Shown here piece after piece: positions 1 to 12,300 of a stretch of DNA of 64,000 nt. A program made the translations under genes and the position numbers. The DNA comes from Kingdonia uniflora (Eukaryota; Streptophyta; Magnoliopsida; Ranunculales; Circaeasteraceae). How positions within the stretch are numbered: position 1 is the first letter of the stretch; each line of letters opens with the position of its first letter. The notes under the pieces were generated by a model. It did no database searches, was not told the DNA's origin, and saw nothing but the letters and a program-made list of their open reading frames with translations. The stretch spans positions 372,001-436,000 of the forward strand of contig JACGCM010001844.1 of NCBI GenBank assembly GCA_014058105.1, given 5' to 3'.

Positions 1-224
1 ACAGCATGGGACCCGCATGTACCTTCGTGTAGATCGTACAAGAATTGTTGTGCTTTATTTTCGGATTGGCAGAGGAGGCATAGACCAGTGATGGATATTT
101 TGTAGAGGAGGTTGTCTCGGACAATATATCTTCTTGCATTATCGATTAATCTCTGCCGTTCTGTAGGATCTTCTGGGAGTGGGCCATCGAATTTGTTGTA
201 GATTCCAATATATCTGATGAAAGG
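1..224 (-). pseudogene. R0 integrase N-terminus (partial)
   Basis: Translated on the minus strand, this segment gives a linker with LLYKISITGLCLLCQ and, at the window edge, YDLHEGTCGSHAV. The latter matches the start of the His-His-Cys-Cys zinc-binding domain of Ty3/gypsy integrases. The catalytic core lies beyond position 1. Confidence 0.55.
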
Positions 225-703
225 CTATCTCCAATCACTTCCGATCTCCTCGTTGCCCCCAGTATTGATGGCGTTGGCTACAGTGGCATTAATACTGGGG
301 TTAGAAATGACGTTAATTTTTAAACAGCAAGCTTCTGATCCAAGGACCCCAGCGAGGTAAGCGAGTGCATCTGAATGTCGATTTTCTCCCCTTGGTAAAT
401 GTTCCATAAAAATTTTATGTTCATTCGTTCGACCACTGCAGCAGCATAGTCAATCATTTTGCCATTGGCTTGATAGATACCCGCGTGGTGATTGACGATC
501 AGTAATGAATCGGTGAAGACAAAGAGCTCTGTTACGCCCAGTGTGAGTGCCATGTCCAAGCCATGAATTAGTGCCTCATATTCTGCTACATTGTTAGCCA
601 CTTCAAAATTGAGGTGAATAGATTTTTTGAGCCGATCATTGGAAGGAGTTATAAGAACAATCCCCACCCCTGATCCTGCTGGTCCGACGGATCCCTCCGC
701 CAA
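225..703 (-). pseudogene. R0 second (additional) RNase H of the Tat type
   Basis: This segment has the plant Tat second RNase H pattern: GSGVGIVLITPSNDRLKK, then NNVAEYEALIHGLDMALTLG, then FVFTDSLLIVNHH. A frameshift leads into LPRGENRHSDALAYLAGV at 225-407, which holds the last catalytic Asp. The first catalytic position reads AEGS where an Asp-Gly-Ser is usual, so one metal-binding Asp appears replaced by Glu. The gene is frameshifted. Confidence 0.75.
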
Positions 704-972
704 AAGTCGCCAACCCTTCTTTGTTACCCAATTGGACTTTTCTTCAGGCTGTTCTGTGAGTGGTTCATCTTTGTTTTCATCAAGATCTTCTTCCCAATCA
801 GGATCTTCTAATGGAAAGTCAGCTAGAAAATCTGTTATAGCCTGACCTTTCTCAGAGTGGCGTGGCCCAAAGTGTATGTCGTGTTCTCCAAGTATTACTG
901 ACCATTGCTGAATTCGTCGATCATTGGAATTTTGCGGAATGGATAGTTTGTTAATACCCGAAGAGTGTGGGC

Positions 973-2140
973 TTAGAAATATTGTTTCAATTTCGGCGAC
1001 GTATAGACGAGGGCTAAAAGAAGCTTCTCGATCTTGGTGTATCTTGTTTCCGCAGGGGTCAGAGTCTTGCTGATAAAATAGACTGGTTTCTCGGTCTTTT
1101 CATCATGGCGGAGAAGGACGGAGCTGAGAGAAGTATCTGTGACGGCTAAGTATACTGTAAGCTCTTCTCCATCTGTTGGTGTGCTCATAACTGGTGGTTT
1201 ACCCAAATATTACTTGAGTTTGAGGAAAGCGGCTTCGCATTTATCCGTCCATTCGATCTTGGGTTCCTTCTTTGACTTTCCCCGCGATGTACCTTGTTTA
1301 AGCAGGTCGAATAGAGGTCGGCATCTGTCTGATGATTTGGATACAAATCGGTTAAGTGCTGCGATCTTCCCGACTAGTTTCTAAACATCCTTTTTTTGTC
1401 TTAAGAGAAGGCATAGCCAAGAGAGCTCGTATACGTGATGGATCAGCTTCAATTCCTCGTTTGCTTATGAGGTGGACCAAGAATTTCCCGGATTGTACTC
1501 CGAACTGACATTTATTAGGATTCAAACGTATTTTGTAAGCTCGCAGGATCGCAAAAATTGCTCGTAGATCTGCCATGTGGTCTTCCTTCTTGAGACTCTT
1601 GCAAAGCATGTCGTCGATGTAAACCTCCATTGTTTTACCGAGCTGATCATTGAACATTTGCGCCATCAATCTCTGATAGGTAGCGCCGACATTTTTGAGG
1701 CCGAAAGGCATGACGTTATAACAATACAGGCCTTGTTCGGTGATGAATGCAGTCTTGTCTTGATTTTCAGGGAAAAGTGGTATCTGATTGTACCCTGATA
1801 TAGCATCCATCATAGAGAGGAGTTCGTGCCCGGCTGTTGAATCGAGCAAATGGTGGATGATTGGGAGTGGAAAGCGATCTTTTAGAGTGTGGCAATTGAG
1901 ATCTGTGAAGTCGATGCAGATTCTGATCTTACCGTTTTTCTTAGGAACTGCGATAATATTCAAGATCCAGTCCGGGTAAATAGCTTTACGGATAAAACCG
2001 ACCTTAATTAATTTGTTGATCTCTTTGTTTACTTCATCTCGTATCTTTGGAGCTAGAGTTCGTTGCTTCTGCTTAACCGGTTTTGCCTTCTCTTTTAACT
2101 CGAGCTTGTGGCATGCCATGGCCGGATCGATCCCTGGCAT
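973..2140 (-). pseudogene. R0 reverse transcriptase and first RNase H
   Basis: The frame at 1352-2140 starts MPGIDPAMACHKLEL. It shows RT motifs in order: VPKKNGKIRICIDFTDLN, MMDAISGYNQIPL, FGLKNVGATYQRLM and YIDDMLCKS (the catalytic YxDD box). The frame then breaks, and 973-1206 continues with the classical Ty3-type RNase H region (PPVMSTPTDGEELTVYL, then PVYFISKTLTPAETRYTKIEK). The YIDD box is intact; the break between 1206 and 1352 inactivates the polyprotein. In the family it copies genomic RNA into cDNA primed at the PBS. Confidence 0.85.
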
Positions 2141-2363
2141 CTCGTGGAACGTCCATGCAAAAACGTCGTAATTCTCTGAGAGGAATTATATGAGACCTAA
2201 ACGTTCTTCCGCACTCAAGAGGGTCCCGATGTGGGTTCCTCTTCGTGTGCCGTTGATCTCGATATATTCTGTTGGTTCAGCGCTTGGCAGCTGATGTTCT
2301 GCCGGTTCTGAATGCTGTAATTGCTATGCTGGAGCTGTTGCAGCTGGCTCAGCTTCAATGGTA

Positions 2364-2762
2364 TTATCGCAAACTCGGGCTAATTTTTGGCTGCCTTTGA
2401 TTTCGTAGCACTTGATGATATGTGGAGGGAATAGACTTCATGTTATGCAGCCACGGTCGTCCCAGGATGCCCAGGTAACGGGATTTTGTATTGATGACGT
2501 AAAAAACTATGTCAAGTGAAACTGGTCCGGCCGTGATGGGAAGTGTAATTTTTCCAACACGTTCTTCCTTGGAACCGTTGAATCCAGAGACGTTGATGTT
2601 ACTTGGTTCAACTCTGTTTGCTAAACCCATTTGATCGATCGTGCTCTGGAATAGTAGTTCAACGCTGCTACCGGTATCTACCATCATTGTATGCAGAACT
2701 ATGTTCTTCATTTTTAGCACGATGACGAGAGCATCGTGATGCGGGAAGTTAACGTGACGCAC
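2364..2762 (-). pseudogene. R0 aspartic protease segment
   Basis: The frame encodes a retropepsin-like domain. MMVDTGSSVELLF near its N-terminus holds the catalytic D-T-G triad, and LGILGRPWLH near the C-terminus corresponds to the second conserved retropepsin motif. In the family this domain cleaves the gag-pol polyprotein. It sits between gag and RT as expected. The active site looks intact, but the frame is cut off from its neighbours by stops. Confidence 0.8.
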
Positions 2763-2983
2763 GTCGCAGTCTTCGAAAAAAATCCCAGATCGTCGGCTGT
2801 TTGGTCTGGCAACAAACGGGCTTCTTTATCTATCATTGTTAGATCATGGCATTGTTCAATGAGCATGCGTTTGGATCTGTTGGAGTGGCTGACTGTCTGA
2901 GTCTCGATGAAGTATAGATGTTTTTCCTTAGTTGCTTCGTCAGACTGGACGACCGTGATTTCAGTTTTGTAGCTGCCATCTTC

Positions 2984-4443
2984 CTAACTTTTTACGTCTA
3001 CAATATACTCGAGCATACGACCATGCGAAAATATACTTAGGAAGAGGAGTTTTAACACAAAACATTGTTCCGTGTCATGATGATGGATCTTGTGGTGAAT
3101 GCAGTACGGTCTTCCTGGTATGGGTTGAAGAGTATTGGCATTTTTGAAGAGCTCATCCTTTTGTATGAGTGGATATATGTTGGCGATGGTAGCTGCCAAT
3201 CGTGGTAAGCGCAGAACTGGTCTCTTTTGTCCTTGACGGGTTCGATCATCGTAGGATTTGAAACATTTCTTATCGCCTCCATAGTGTTTATTGCTGTTAC
3301 GAGTACATTCTCCGGTATGATCATTGGTGGATAGAGCGGCGCGCTGAGGTTTTTGTTTTTCAGTCGTTAGTCTTTCGAGGTCGACGAAATTGTTGACCTT
3401 TTCCATCATATCTACTAACGTTTGCGGCTTGTTGAGGATCAGATGTTCCTTGACTCGTCCATCTATGAGCAACGCATTTGTGAAAGCGGAGGTCTTGATC
3501 TTTTTGTCAAGGTTATCGAGCTTTCGAGCTAGCCCGAAAAACTTTCTGGTAAATGTTTCCAACTTCTCCCCTGGCGCTTGCTTGAGACTGAACAAAGAGT
3601 AAAGATTTTCCTCCTTGTCTTTATTATGCGAATAGTTCTTGATGAACAGTTCGCAAAGTTGCTCGAAGGTGACGATAGGGCCCTCATCCAGTGTATGAAA
3701 ACATCGTAACGGTTCGCCTTTTAAGCTGGTCTGGAATAATCGACAGAGGATGTGGTTGGAGAAGGAATACAGTCCCAAAGAATCTAGAAATTTTTGGACA
3801 TGTTCCACAGGATCCCCTCCTTCGAATTTCTGAATTATCGGACTACGAAAACTAGTTGGTACTTCTTCGTCTAGCTACTCCTGTGCGAGCGGACTCTTCC
3901 GCAACCTTGCATAGTTGCCCCTCCCGTTGGGTATTTGAGCGTCTAAAAGCTCCTTGATGCATTTGTTCACATGTTCTGGAATGAGGTGTGTCGAGACGTG
4001 ACAACTCGTTTTGTTGTTGGGACTCTCGCAGGGTTGTGCTCTCCTGTTGCTTCTCCCATGCGGTCATAGACTGAAACTCGGGGTTTTACCCTATTTTGCT
4101 CCTCTTGTGGTTGTAGATCTATTACCCCTCCAGCGGGTAATGGTGGATTGATGCGACTCCGAGGTAGGACTGGTTCTTGCTGCATTTGAGGAAGTACGGT
4201 GTTTCTGCCTTGATGTCCCAAGCGATCATGGACCGATATCCTCGAGGCTGCGGGTAGAGCGTTCTGCTGTCTCGGATTTGCCGTTATTTGAGCTTGGAGT
4301 GCTCTGATTGTGTCCTGCATGCTGGCGAGCTGTTTCTCCAGCTCCATTCGTCGTTCGGCTCCTGCTTGCACAGTTGTTCGCAGATCCGCCACTCCTTCAG
4401 CAGCGTCAGGCAGGGCGTGGTGTGATTTCTCTTGATTTGCCAT
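2984..4443 (-). pseudogene. R0 gag (frameshifted)
   Basis: The ATG at 4443 follows the PBS by about 60 bp and opens a 158-codon frame (MANQEKSHHALPD...) rich in Q, R and E. This frame stops at 3967. A second frame covers 3852-4067, and the capsid-like core lies in a third (2984-3808). The core has the retrotransposon gag signature LCRLFQTSLKGEPLRCFHTL followed by FEQLCELFIKNY. The C-terminus carries a zinc-knuckle-like pattern, YCIHHKIHHHDTEQC, typical of Tat gag. At least two frameshifts break it, so no full-length gag can be made. It would form the particle and bind genomic RNA. Confidence 0.8.
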
Positions 4444-4501
4444 CTTTGAAAGATAAATGTGGTGAAAAACTGGATTGGAGAACGCTGAGTGTAATCTTCG
4501 G

Positions 4502-4519
4502 TTCTCATAGATGGCGCCA
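4502..4519 (-). other. primer binding site of R0
   Basis: The minus strand reads TGGCGCCATCTATGAG directly inside the LTR end, separated by two bases. This matches the TGGCGCCGTCTGTGG type of PBS used by Tat elements, with a few substitutions. Confidence 0.75.
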
Positions 4520-4521
4520 AA

Positions 4522-5268
4522 TGCAATAGCCTATTTTCGTAGAGACCAAAAATAGTGATTTACACCCTTGAAATGGAGAATGTTGTAGATGAAATAGCTA
4601 TAAACACAAAGTTTTAGCGTGGAAAACCCTTGAATGGGTAAAAAACCACGACCTCTCTTGAGGATTTTAGAAAAATAGATGTTTATAGATGTTTGTTAGC
4701 TATTACATAGAGAGAGAGTTGTAGAAAAGATCTTTGGGCAGTCCCCCTTTAATCTGTAGCTGTCTAGTCTTATTTATTGGTCTTATAATATGACCGTTGG
4801 TTACATTGATGAGGAACGTTACAATATCAGGCTTTGATGAGTCTTCATGGTGGACTTTTGTAACATCTTGATACTTGTTGATCTGTAACGGATCTATTAA
4901 CATTCTTTAGTTGTAGCTTCAGATCGTTGGGAAGATACGATCTCTCGTGATGCTCGCGTGCATGCGATCCGTTGACAAGTGGAAGAGTATCTTCTGTAGC
5001 GCGAAGTCACAGGATGCTTTGATATCTCCGAACTGTTGATGTAGATGCAATCTCTAATCGTGTTCGCGTGTATTCGAACTGTTGCTAGATATTTGAGTAT
5101 TTTGTGCAGTGCGATGTTATTGGATGTTTTGTCATCCCGAGCTGTAGATGAAGAAGTCTGTATTACGATCTCCTTGCTTTAGTCCTTGATTGGTTATCAG
5201 TGTGTTATCTCGAGCTATGTGAGTTCAAATATCGGACTCACTACGGGGATTAGAAATAAGCCCTTACA
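4522..5268 (-). repeat. 5' LTR of R0 (747 bp)
   Basis: On the minus strand the block starts TGTAAGGGC at 5268 and ends ATTGCA at 4522, two bases before a TGGCGCC primer binding site. The TG...CA ends and the PBS position define it as an LTR. An AT-rich AATAAATAAG stretch on the minus strand near 4768-4778 could be its TATA box. A GTGGAAAACCCTTGAATGGG-like motif near 4620 recurs in the R4 LTR near 59230, so the two families are related. The right limit rests on the TG end only, because the other LTR is off-window. Confidence 0.75.
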
Positions 5269-6327
5269 GTAATCATGAGAAATACCATAAGTTCCTGGGA
5301 GTCCTTCAACGAAACCTAGGACAGATAAATAATCAATAAGAAACCAAGACTTTTGTATGTTTATTGGTAGAAACGACATTAAGCATCTTGATCCAGTCTT
5401 ACATTAAAGTTTTGAGAGGAAGGCATTAGTGATAGAGCAGTAGCGGGAGATACATTTCAAACGATAGAGCTAGAGTATGTTTGTTAGTGTTCTTTCAAAA
5501 AAAATAAAAAAATCTTGATCAATAATATTTGGGTCACAACAATATCACATTGAACTAGAAGTATGCTAACAGAGCTTCCATATCTCATACATGTTTGATA
5601 GTCAGCTTTCGCAGTAGATTTCTTCAATAAATATTTCGCTGACTTTTCTAAAATGGCTGTTATTCCTCTTATACCAACAGTCGGTCATCACAAAACAAAT
5701 GGTAAAATCATCTGCAGTATTTGTGCTTCTAATGGGTTAATGCTAGTTGATTAAGAAAATAATCAGCTTGATCTCTAAAGTAAAATAGTCAGTTACAGAA
5801 AATTGCGAAGATACGTATAATCCAAATAGTGAGTAGCGTCACTACCAAATTTGGCAAGATGCGCTTACATTTTTAATTATTTGGAACATATTAACATTGC
5901 ATGAGTCTGATTCCTAACAGGGAAAGAAGAGACATAATAATTAATTCATTATTTGTTGATAAAGGAGACAACATTTTTGTTGGGCAAAAGGCAACTAGAG
6001 ATTGCAGAAAATTGCTTCTGTAATTATAATTACAATATAACAAGAAAGAATTAAATACAACCCAAAGATGAAAACTGGAAGGCTACACAATTTTTCTCTC
6101 ATTGGGTAAGACGAGAATGCCGTAGATTAAATGCTTCTGCTTTTATTTTTTAGGCAAATGCTTCTGCTGGAATGTGCTTAGAATGTAACATAAATATACA
6201 ATCTCAGAGTAGAATGGTCAGAGCCCAACATCTGATAATGAATGTATAGACAGATGAGCAAAAAGGTAATCTTGAACTTTCTTTTGCTACTGCAAACGAG
6301 GGTTATGGCAAGACCTCCTGACCAGGT
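5269..6327. other. intergenic region between R0 and the ACHT gene, including its likely 3' UTR
   Basis: The stretch is AT-rich and holds no convincing coding frame. The part nearest 6327 should be the 3' UTR of the minus-strand thioredoxin-like gene. An AATAAA-type signal on the minus strand lies at about 6142-6147, some 180 bp past the stop codon. Nothing else is recognised. Confidence 0.5.
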
Positions 6328-9300
6328 TTATCTTGAACTTGCTTCTGCTGGCGCATCCTTTAGAGGGGAAGAAAGAAGGCTGAGATCTCCAACACCTTTA
6401 GGCAGACCAATGCTACAACGATCAGTGTTATGTGTTGCAATTGCATCCTTGATTTTTTGAAACTGCAAATAGTTTTTGTGGGGAAATTGGTGAGCAATAT
6501 TTTCATGCAAATAATTACGTGATTGCGTATGCATGGATGTGTCAGAAAGAGAAATAGAAAAAGGGAGAGAGTTGGGCACAAGATGACCTACTTTTGCAAG
6601 TGAACATGAGAAGGATTCCAGTTGTCCATCTGCACCACGATAAAAGTGGAAAAAAGGTAGAACTTTGACATTCAAACTTTTGCACATTGGCTTGTTCTCA
6701 TCAAAGTTTACTTTTAGGAATAAAATGTTTGTATTCTCTTGGGCAGTCTTGCAAAGCTGAAAAATGGATTGGAAATTAATTCCAGAAAAAAAATCTAACA
6801 AATCATAAAATAATTTCACACACCTAGAAATGATGCCATCTTGCATACTCTTTCTTCTCTAAAGAATAATACTATTACTACGTACATAATATATGTAAGT
6901 TAAAAGATGTTTTTTCTCTAAAACCCCTGATAACTCTAAACTTTCCAACCGGAACATAACTAGTAAATAGCAGAGTTTTTGAAACAAACAGAGATATAGG
7001 TACAATCAAAAGCAAAAAACTAATGATCATGAGAGAAAGTTGGGTTACCTTGGGAAATAAAGCCCGGCATGAGCCACACCAAGTGCCATAAAATTCAACA
7101 ATAACTAGTCGTTCTCCAGCTTGACTTAAAGCATTTAAAAAATCCTGTGTTGAATGGATATCAATCATATTTTGGCCAGCATTTCTCTCCCACCATTTTG
7201 GCCCTTCTGTTTCAGCAATGCGTGCATGCACCTGAATTAGAAGATTAGGAAATCATGGTAGTAGCAAAGTTAGTGGCATATTTTCTAAATTTACCGCAAA
7301 AAAAGACCACCCAATTGTAAATTTTAAAGAAAACCTCTGGAAAGTCATGATATAACTCACACTACAATAAGAAGCGCATGACATAGATCATAGGATGTGA
7401 CTGTAGCGACCCGTAATTTCATATCGTTGTTGTACGTGTTCGTGCGCAATAGATTGCGTGGCTTATTGTAGTTTTGGCTCTTTTATTATCTAACATCCTA
7501 CTTCACTACTTCACTGGATCCTAGCCTTTTATAGCTTCTTGTTTCCAATTTGAAAACAAAGTGAAGGGTCCAGTAGAGATACAACTATCATCTCCCCCAT
7601 CTCCTATTTTTCCTCCAACTAAAACCCCTTTCCATGCTCTTAACATTCAGCAACTAAACCCCTCTTTTCCCTTTGGAAACAGCTACTGGAATCAATTAGT
7701 AAAGACCTCCGATTTTGGACTCCACAAACCCCTGTAATCCCCCATGAATCTTGTGCTAAACCCTTTTTCATTTCTGAAATTACTTGATGAAAAAAACGCA
7801 ATGTTTCCTTAGATTTCTGGTGGCAGAATAACTCTTTCATCTTCTGAAAGACTTTGGCATCTATCCGTATTCCCCTTTGTTGAAATTATGATAGAAAGAG
7901 CTTTTAAATCAGCCCTACCTTCCACGATTTTGAGAGTGTACAAGAGAGAGATACCAATCCCAATGACGGTGTTCTATAGCTTGAAGTTGATGTAATCTTG
8001 ATGTTGTTCGTTCTTCGTCTCCGCCTCTTTGCCTTCATCAGGTTCGATTAAAGGTAAGTGCTTTTTATCCTTGATTAGAACATAGTATTCCATAGTATGA
8101 GCATGTTCTTCTAGTTACATGTTGCCTTGCAGTAAAGTATTTTTAGTTAAGAATTATCTTGATCCATGAATATCAGTGTATGAATTTAGATCAGCATCCT
8201 TTCCATGTTATCGCTAAAACTCGTCAGGATAAATACTCGCCCTCGTGTATCCTTAGTGAGCTATTAATGGCCCTGAACCGCGATTGTTTTGTGGTCATGC
8301 TTAAGAGTGAACTTAGATGTTTTAATTCATGGATGTACAAGACTTGGTATTCTTAAGGGTTTCCTTGCATAGCTTGTATCTATTATTGTGGTTGCATAAA
8401 GTTATCCACCATCAGTAAGCAAGTACACGTAAGCAAGCTGGACCTAACTAGTATATTATAGAAATATTGTATTAATAGAAGGACTAGATAAAGCAACATT
8501 ATGAGTAGTCTAAGCTAATTTTAGATCATCATATATTGATGTAGTGGTGTTTAGTGTTGGAATTGATATGGGGAATAACTCTAGAACTCATTGTGATCTG
8601 GAATCCATGGACATATGTGTTTAACTTTAATAAGGAGATGTACCTGGTAGTGGTGTTCTTAAGTCTTATCTTTAGTTGTTGAACATATGTAGTTCTATAT
8701 CGAACTTGTTAGAAACTCAGGTGTTTTCCTTGCCATCTTTGCGTTTGTACTTTTCATGGAGAGTAGGACTGGATATTGTGGGCATTTACTCTTAGTGTTG
8801 CTTTGTATGTTAGTCGATTCATCTTATCTTAGTAATGAGTACATGCAGTGCTTCATCTTATCTTAGTCAGGGTACGTTGAGCATTGTTGTGTATACATTA
8901 GGCAAGTGAACAGAGTTTGAACTATGTTGTATTTCTTAATGATTTATGTAGAAGAAAACAAAAGCATGTATGATTTACAAGACACTCATTTGACCATGGG
9001 ATATGATTTGTAGGTAGGGGCTTGTAGTTAGTAAGGGTCTTGGGTCTAATTTATGTAAGAGATTGAGGTTATATATTAAATGTAAGCCATAATAGTGTTC
9101 TCATACTTAATTCAGGTGGTATACTTGATAGTGATTTGGAGCAAGGTGATTAATGGCTCCTTGCTTACCGAGTTCAAGCATTCCACTTATGGGGGCATAT
9201 GGATTTTGGTACTTTATTGAACTATTTACAGGCTATCGTTTAAAGGTTGATTTTTGAGGTGGTTCTCATTACTTAATCGAAAGAGGGGTTACTCCACCAA

Positions 9301-12300
9301 GTTGTGTTGGTTAATAGGTATAACTTATTTCATTTATGAAATAGGTGTATATCATGGACCTTTGTAACTTATGAAGTTGTATATAGAGTGTGATTATGTT
9401 GGTTGGTGATGAGCACTCCTTACATTAAAGTGCAAGGCATATATCTAAGTCATATGGTTATATGATAACTTAGTTTTTAGGAGTAGCTTATAAATTAAAA
9501 TCTAGAGGAGATGTAGTTCTCTAGGTGTCTTCCTCACTAAATATTACATTAGAAATAAGAATTTGCGAAACATTAATTAGGTTCATTTTAGACAAGGTGA
9601 CCTAGTGTTGGACTTTATTCACTCTGAGATTAATGGTCTAAGGTTCGAGTTGACTAAGAAATACCATCTGTATTCATGGAACATTATGAACGAATCTTTT
9701 ATTCTATATAAAACTTAGATGATTCTTTGGTATGTCTTTCATGACAACCAATTCAGAACCATGGATTTCCATAATTCAGTAGCCCCCGACTTAGATTCGC
9801 TTTGACGCTTAGGACTTCCTTTCGATATAGTCGTACTTGTTGGGCAGGTTACCCCAGATAGATCATTGGATGTTGGAGCCCTAGGATGTTGGAGCCTTAC
9901 TTCTTTTGATAGTCTCCACTTGTTATTAAAGTGAGGGTAGATAGATCATTTGGCTGTAAGAGCTGTAAGTCATTTGATAGTCCCAAGGCAGGGGGATTCT
10001 TCTTGGATTCAAACTTCTTCATTTCCATTTCGTTGGACGACTTCGAGTTAATGTACACAATAAGGCTATGTTGTTACGGTCTTTTAGGTCTCTAAACAAA
10101 AGATTCGGTACTGCTAGTCAGTGTCCCAAGGTTGCAAGCCCCTAAATTATTTTTTTGTTACATATCGGCCTTGTTATTCTGTGTAAATACTCCCCGTGGG
10201 CATAGATCCTAAAAGCAAAAATAAATCAGGCTTTAGACCTGTATGTTAAAATTCCTTGAACACCCTGATCAGGTGCATTACTTGCTAATTCCGGGCTCAA
10301 TAAAAAGCAATCTACCAATCCCTGGCTCGACAATAAAGGATACGTTTCTGTTAATTACATAAGGGTGCAAGAATGTGGTCCCACTGAATTAAAAGTGATC
10401 CTGTGTACTTGACTATCAAATTCTCTTACCACATCTACCGTACCTCTTAGATCATAGTAATTAAGATTTAAGTTTAGGATAACACACATATCTTGCTAGG
10501 ATTCAAGTTTTACTTAGATCACCTTCTTTAGAACTCGTAGTTTGGTTAATCTTCTGATATACTTCTATTAGGTTCTTCATGTCTCTTGTGATTATTTTGG
10601 TCTGTCATGTCTTATGACTTTGGATATTAATACTTGTTGGGCGTTGCTTGTTGACGCCTTGTGCATATGTATTTTCAGGTAAATTGTTACAGTAGCGATG
10701 GCTGTGAGTTGGAGCAAGCTGGACTAGCAGTTATGGAGTTCTAGCTGTCAATTGGTAATTATTTCTCTCTTTTAGATTTTCTTCCGCTGCGTAGCCCGCT
10801 TTTATCGTAGATGTATTTATGATTTATATATAAATTGTAGTACGTCTTTTGGGATTCATCTTCAAGATGCCCGACTATTACACCTAAGAATTTGTGTTCT
10901 TAATAGATTATTAAAAAGAAAATTTTGTGGGCATGACAAGTTAGTATCAGAGTCGGGGACAGCTTGATTTTAAAGGTGGGGGGACTGTAACACCCCAGCT
11001 GAGCGGGTATTGGATATGCGCACAACCCAATAGCGGCAATGGTTGCACCAATCGTTTAGTTCCACATTGCTTAAGATCCTGCCAGGTGTATGGTCCTTAA
11101 ATTAAGATTTTACTCTACATGTCACCTGTCACCAAGGCCTTTTCTAAGAAATAAAAACCCCACACTGCTAGAGAACAACAGTGGTTAAGTGGGGACAATA
11201 TCGGTGAGCATAAAGTAGGTTCATGACAGTGAGGTCTTTACGAACATGAGATTTGCTAAAAGTGAGATATTAAAGCTTTAATATATTTGAAAGAGAATTT
11301 TTTCAAGTATAGGTAAGTACAATACAATCGTATTGAAAGAAATGTACTTCATTGCACCTTGCACATTGCCAACATTTTTTTCTTTTTATATAATCAAATT
11401 AACAAGTTCTGTAAATCAAAACTTAGAAGGCCTTAAGGTTGAAAATTAGGTGCAACGGGAGAGCACCAGGAATAAAGGCCAAAATAAATACATTTATCTC
11501 ATTTGATAAGTGACGGTTAGGGCTTTTTAGGTTGGTAAAAGATTACATAAGAACTAGCCAATAATCACGAGAACAAGAAAATTAAAAGAGTTATCTTGCT
11601 CCCTCCCAAACATGCTTCCCGAGCACGCTTAATAGGGCTTATTTTTGAAGAGAAAGTTGTTGAGGACACAATGAAACTGTACTATAGGTGCAACATATCT
11701 CGCTTTTGCAGATGTAGTCAAATATAGTGTTAACGAGTTCTCTGTCGACAAGTGTAGATGATCACTTAAGGTCTCAATTAAAAACATCTTGGAGTTTCCC
11801 GAGGAGCAGTTGCTTTCAAGTACTTGGGCATGCCCTTGATCACAACAAGACTAAGACCTAGAGAGTATAGACTGTTATCTTTGACAAGTGCGAAATCCAA
11901 TCTTGGAAATATAAGTTTCTCTCTGTTGTTGGCAGACTTCAGGTCATCAAAGCAGTTGAGAACTGATGGTTCCTAACAGGTGAGGCTGGAGGTTATGGAG
12001 GTTCTGTTAGAGAAAACTTCGGAGACTGCTTGTTTGCCGACTTGTCAAGTTCAGTCTCTCTGTACCTTCCCATGAGATGGAGACAATTTACAAAGGGCAA
12101 GCTGTGTATTGGAAAAGGTCTCAAAGCAGGTTGGGTAGCTATTTGAGTCTGAGCTTATTGTACGCTACTTTAAGGATAAAGCTCTCCCTCCTTGGAACTG
12201 CAGGATGTTCTGGCAGGATACTAAAATACTCATTGCTAAGCTGGCAGCTTCAAAATACTGTAGAAATAGATTAGAGAGAGAAAAATATTATTATTGAATT

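Larger units (their letters stand above)
1..5268 (-). mobile_element. Ty3/gypsy Tat-lineage retrotransposon R0 (5' half, runs off left edge)
   Basis: Reading leftwards on the minus strand the order is LTR (4522-5268), primer binding site, gag, protease, reverse transcriptase, RNase H, a second RNase H and the start of integrase at the window edge. A second RNase H after the usual RT-RNase H pair is a known mark of the plant Tat lineage. The rest of integrase, the 3' region and the second LTR lie outside the window, so no target duplication can be checked. Several frameshifts and stops show that this copy is not autonomous. Confidence 0.9.

Noticed and set aside
3390..3602. Plus-strand ORF opposite the R0 gag core
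   Set aside because: It is the complement of a clearly conserved gag frame and shows no family pattern of its own; many such mirror frames occur throughout the elements.
7640..7840. Minus-strand ORF considered as exon 1 of the thioredoxin-like gene
   Set aside because: No transit-peptide character and no in-phase donor; 15382-15579 fits the family N-terminus and phase exactly.
8159..8356. 65-codon plus-strand ORF in ACHT intron 1
   Set aside because: No recognisable motif, no splice context, and it lies in a long non-coding repeat block.
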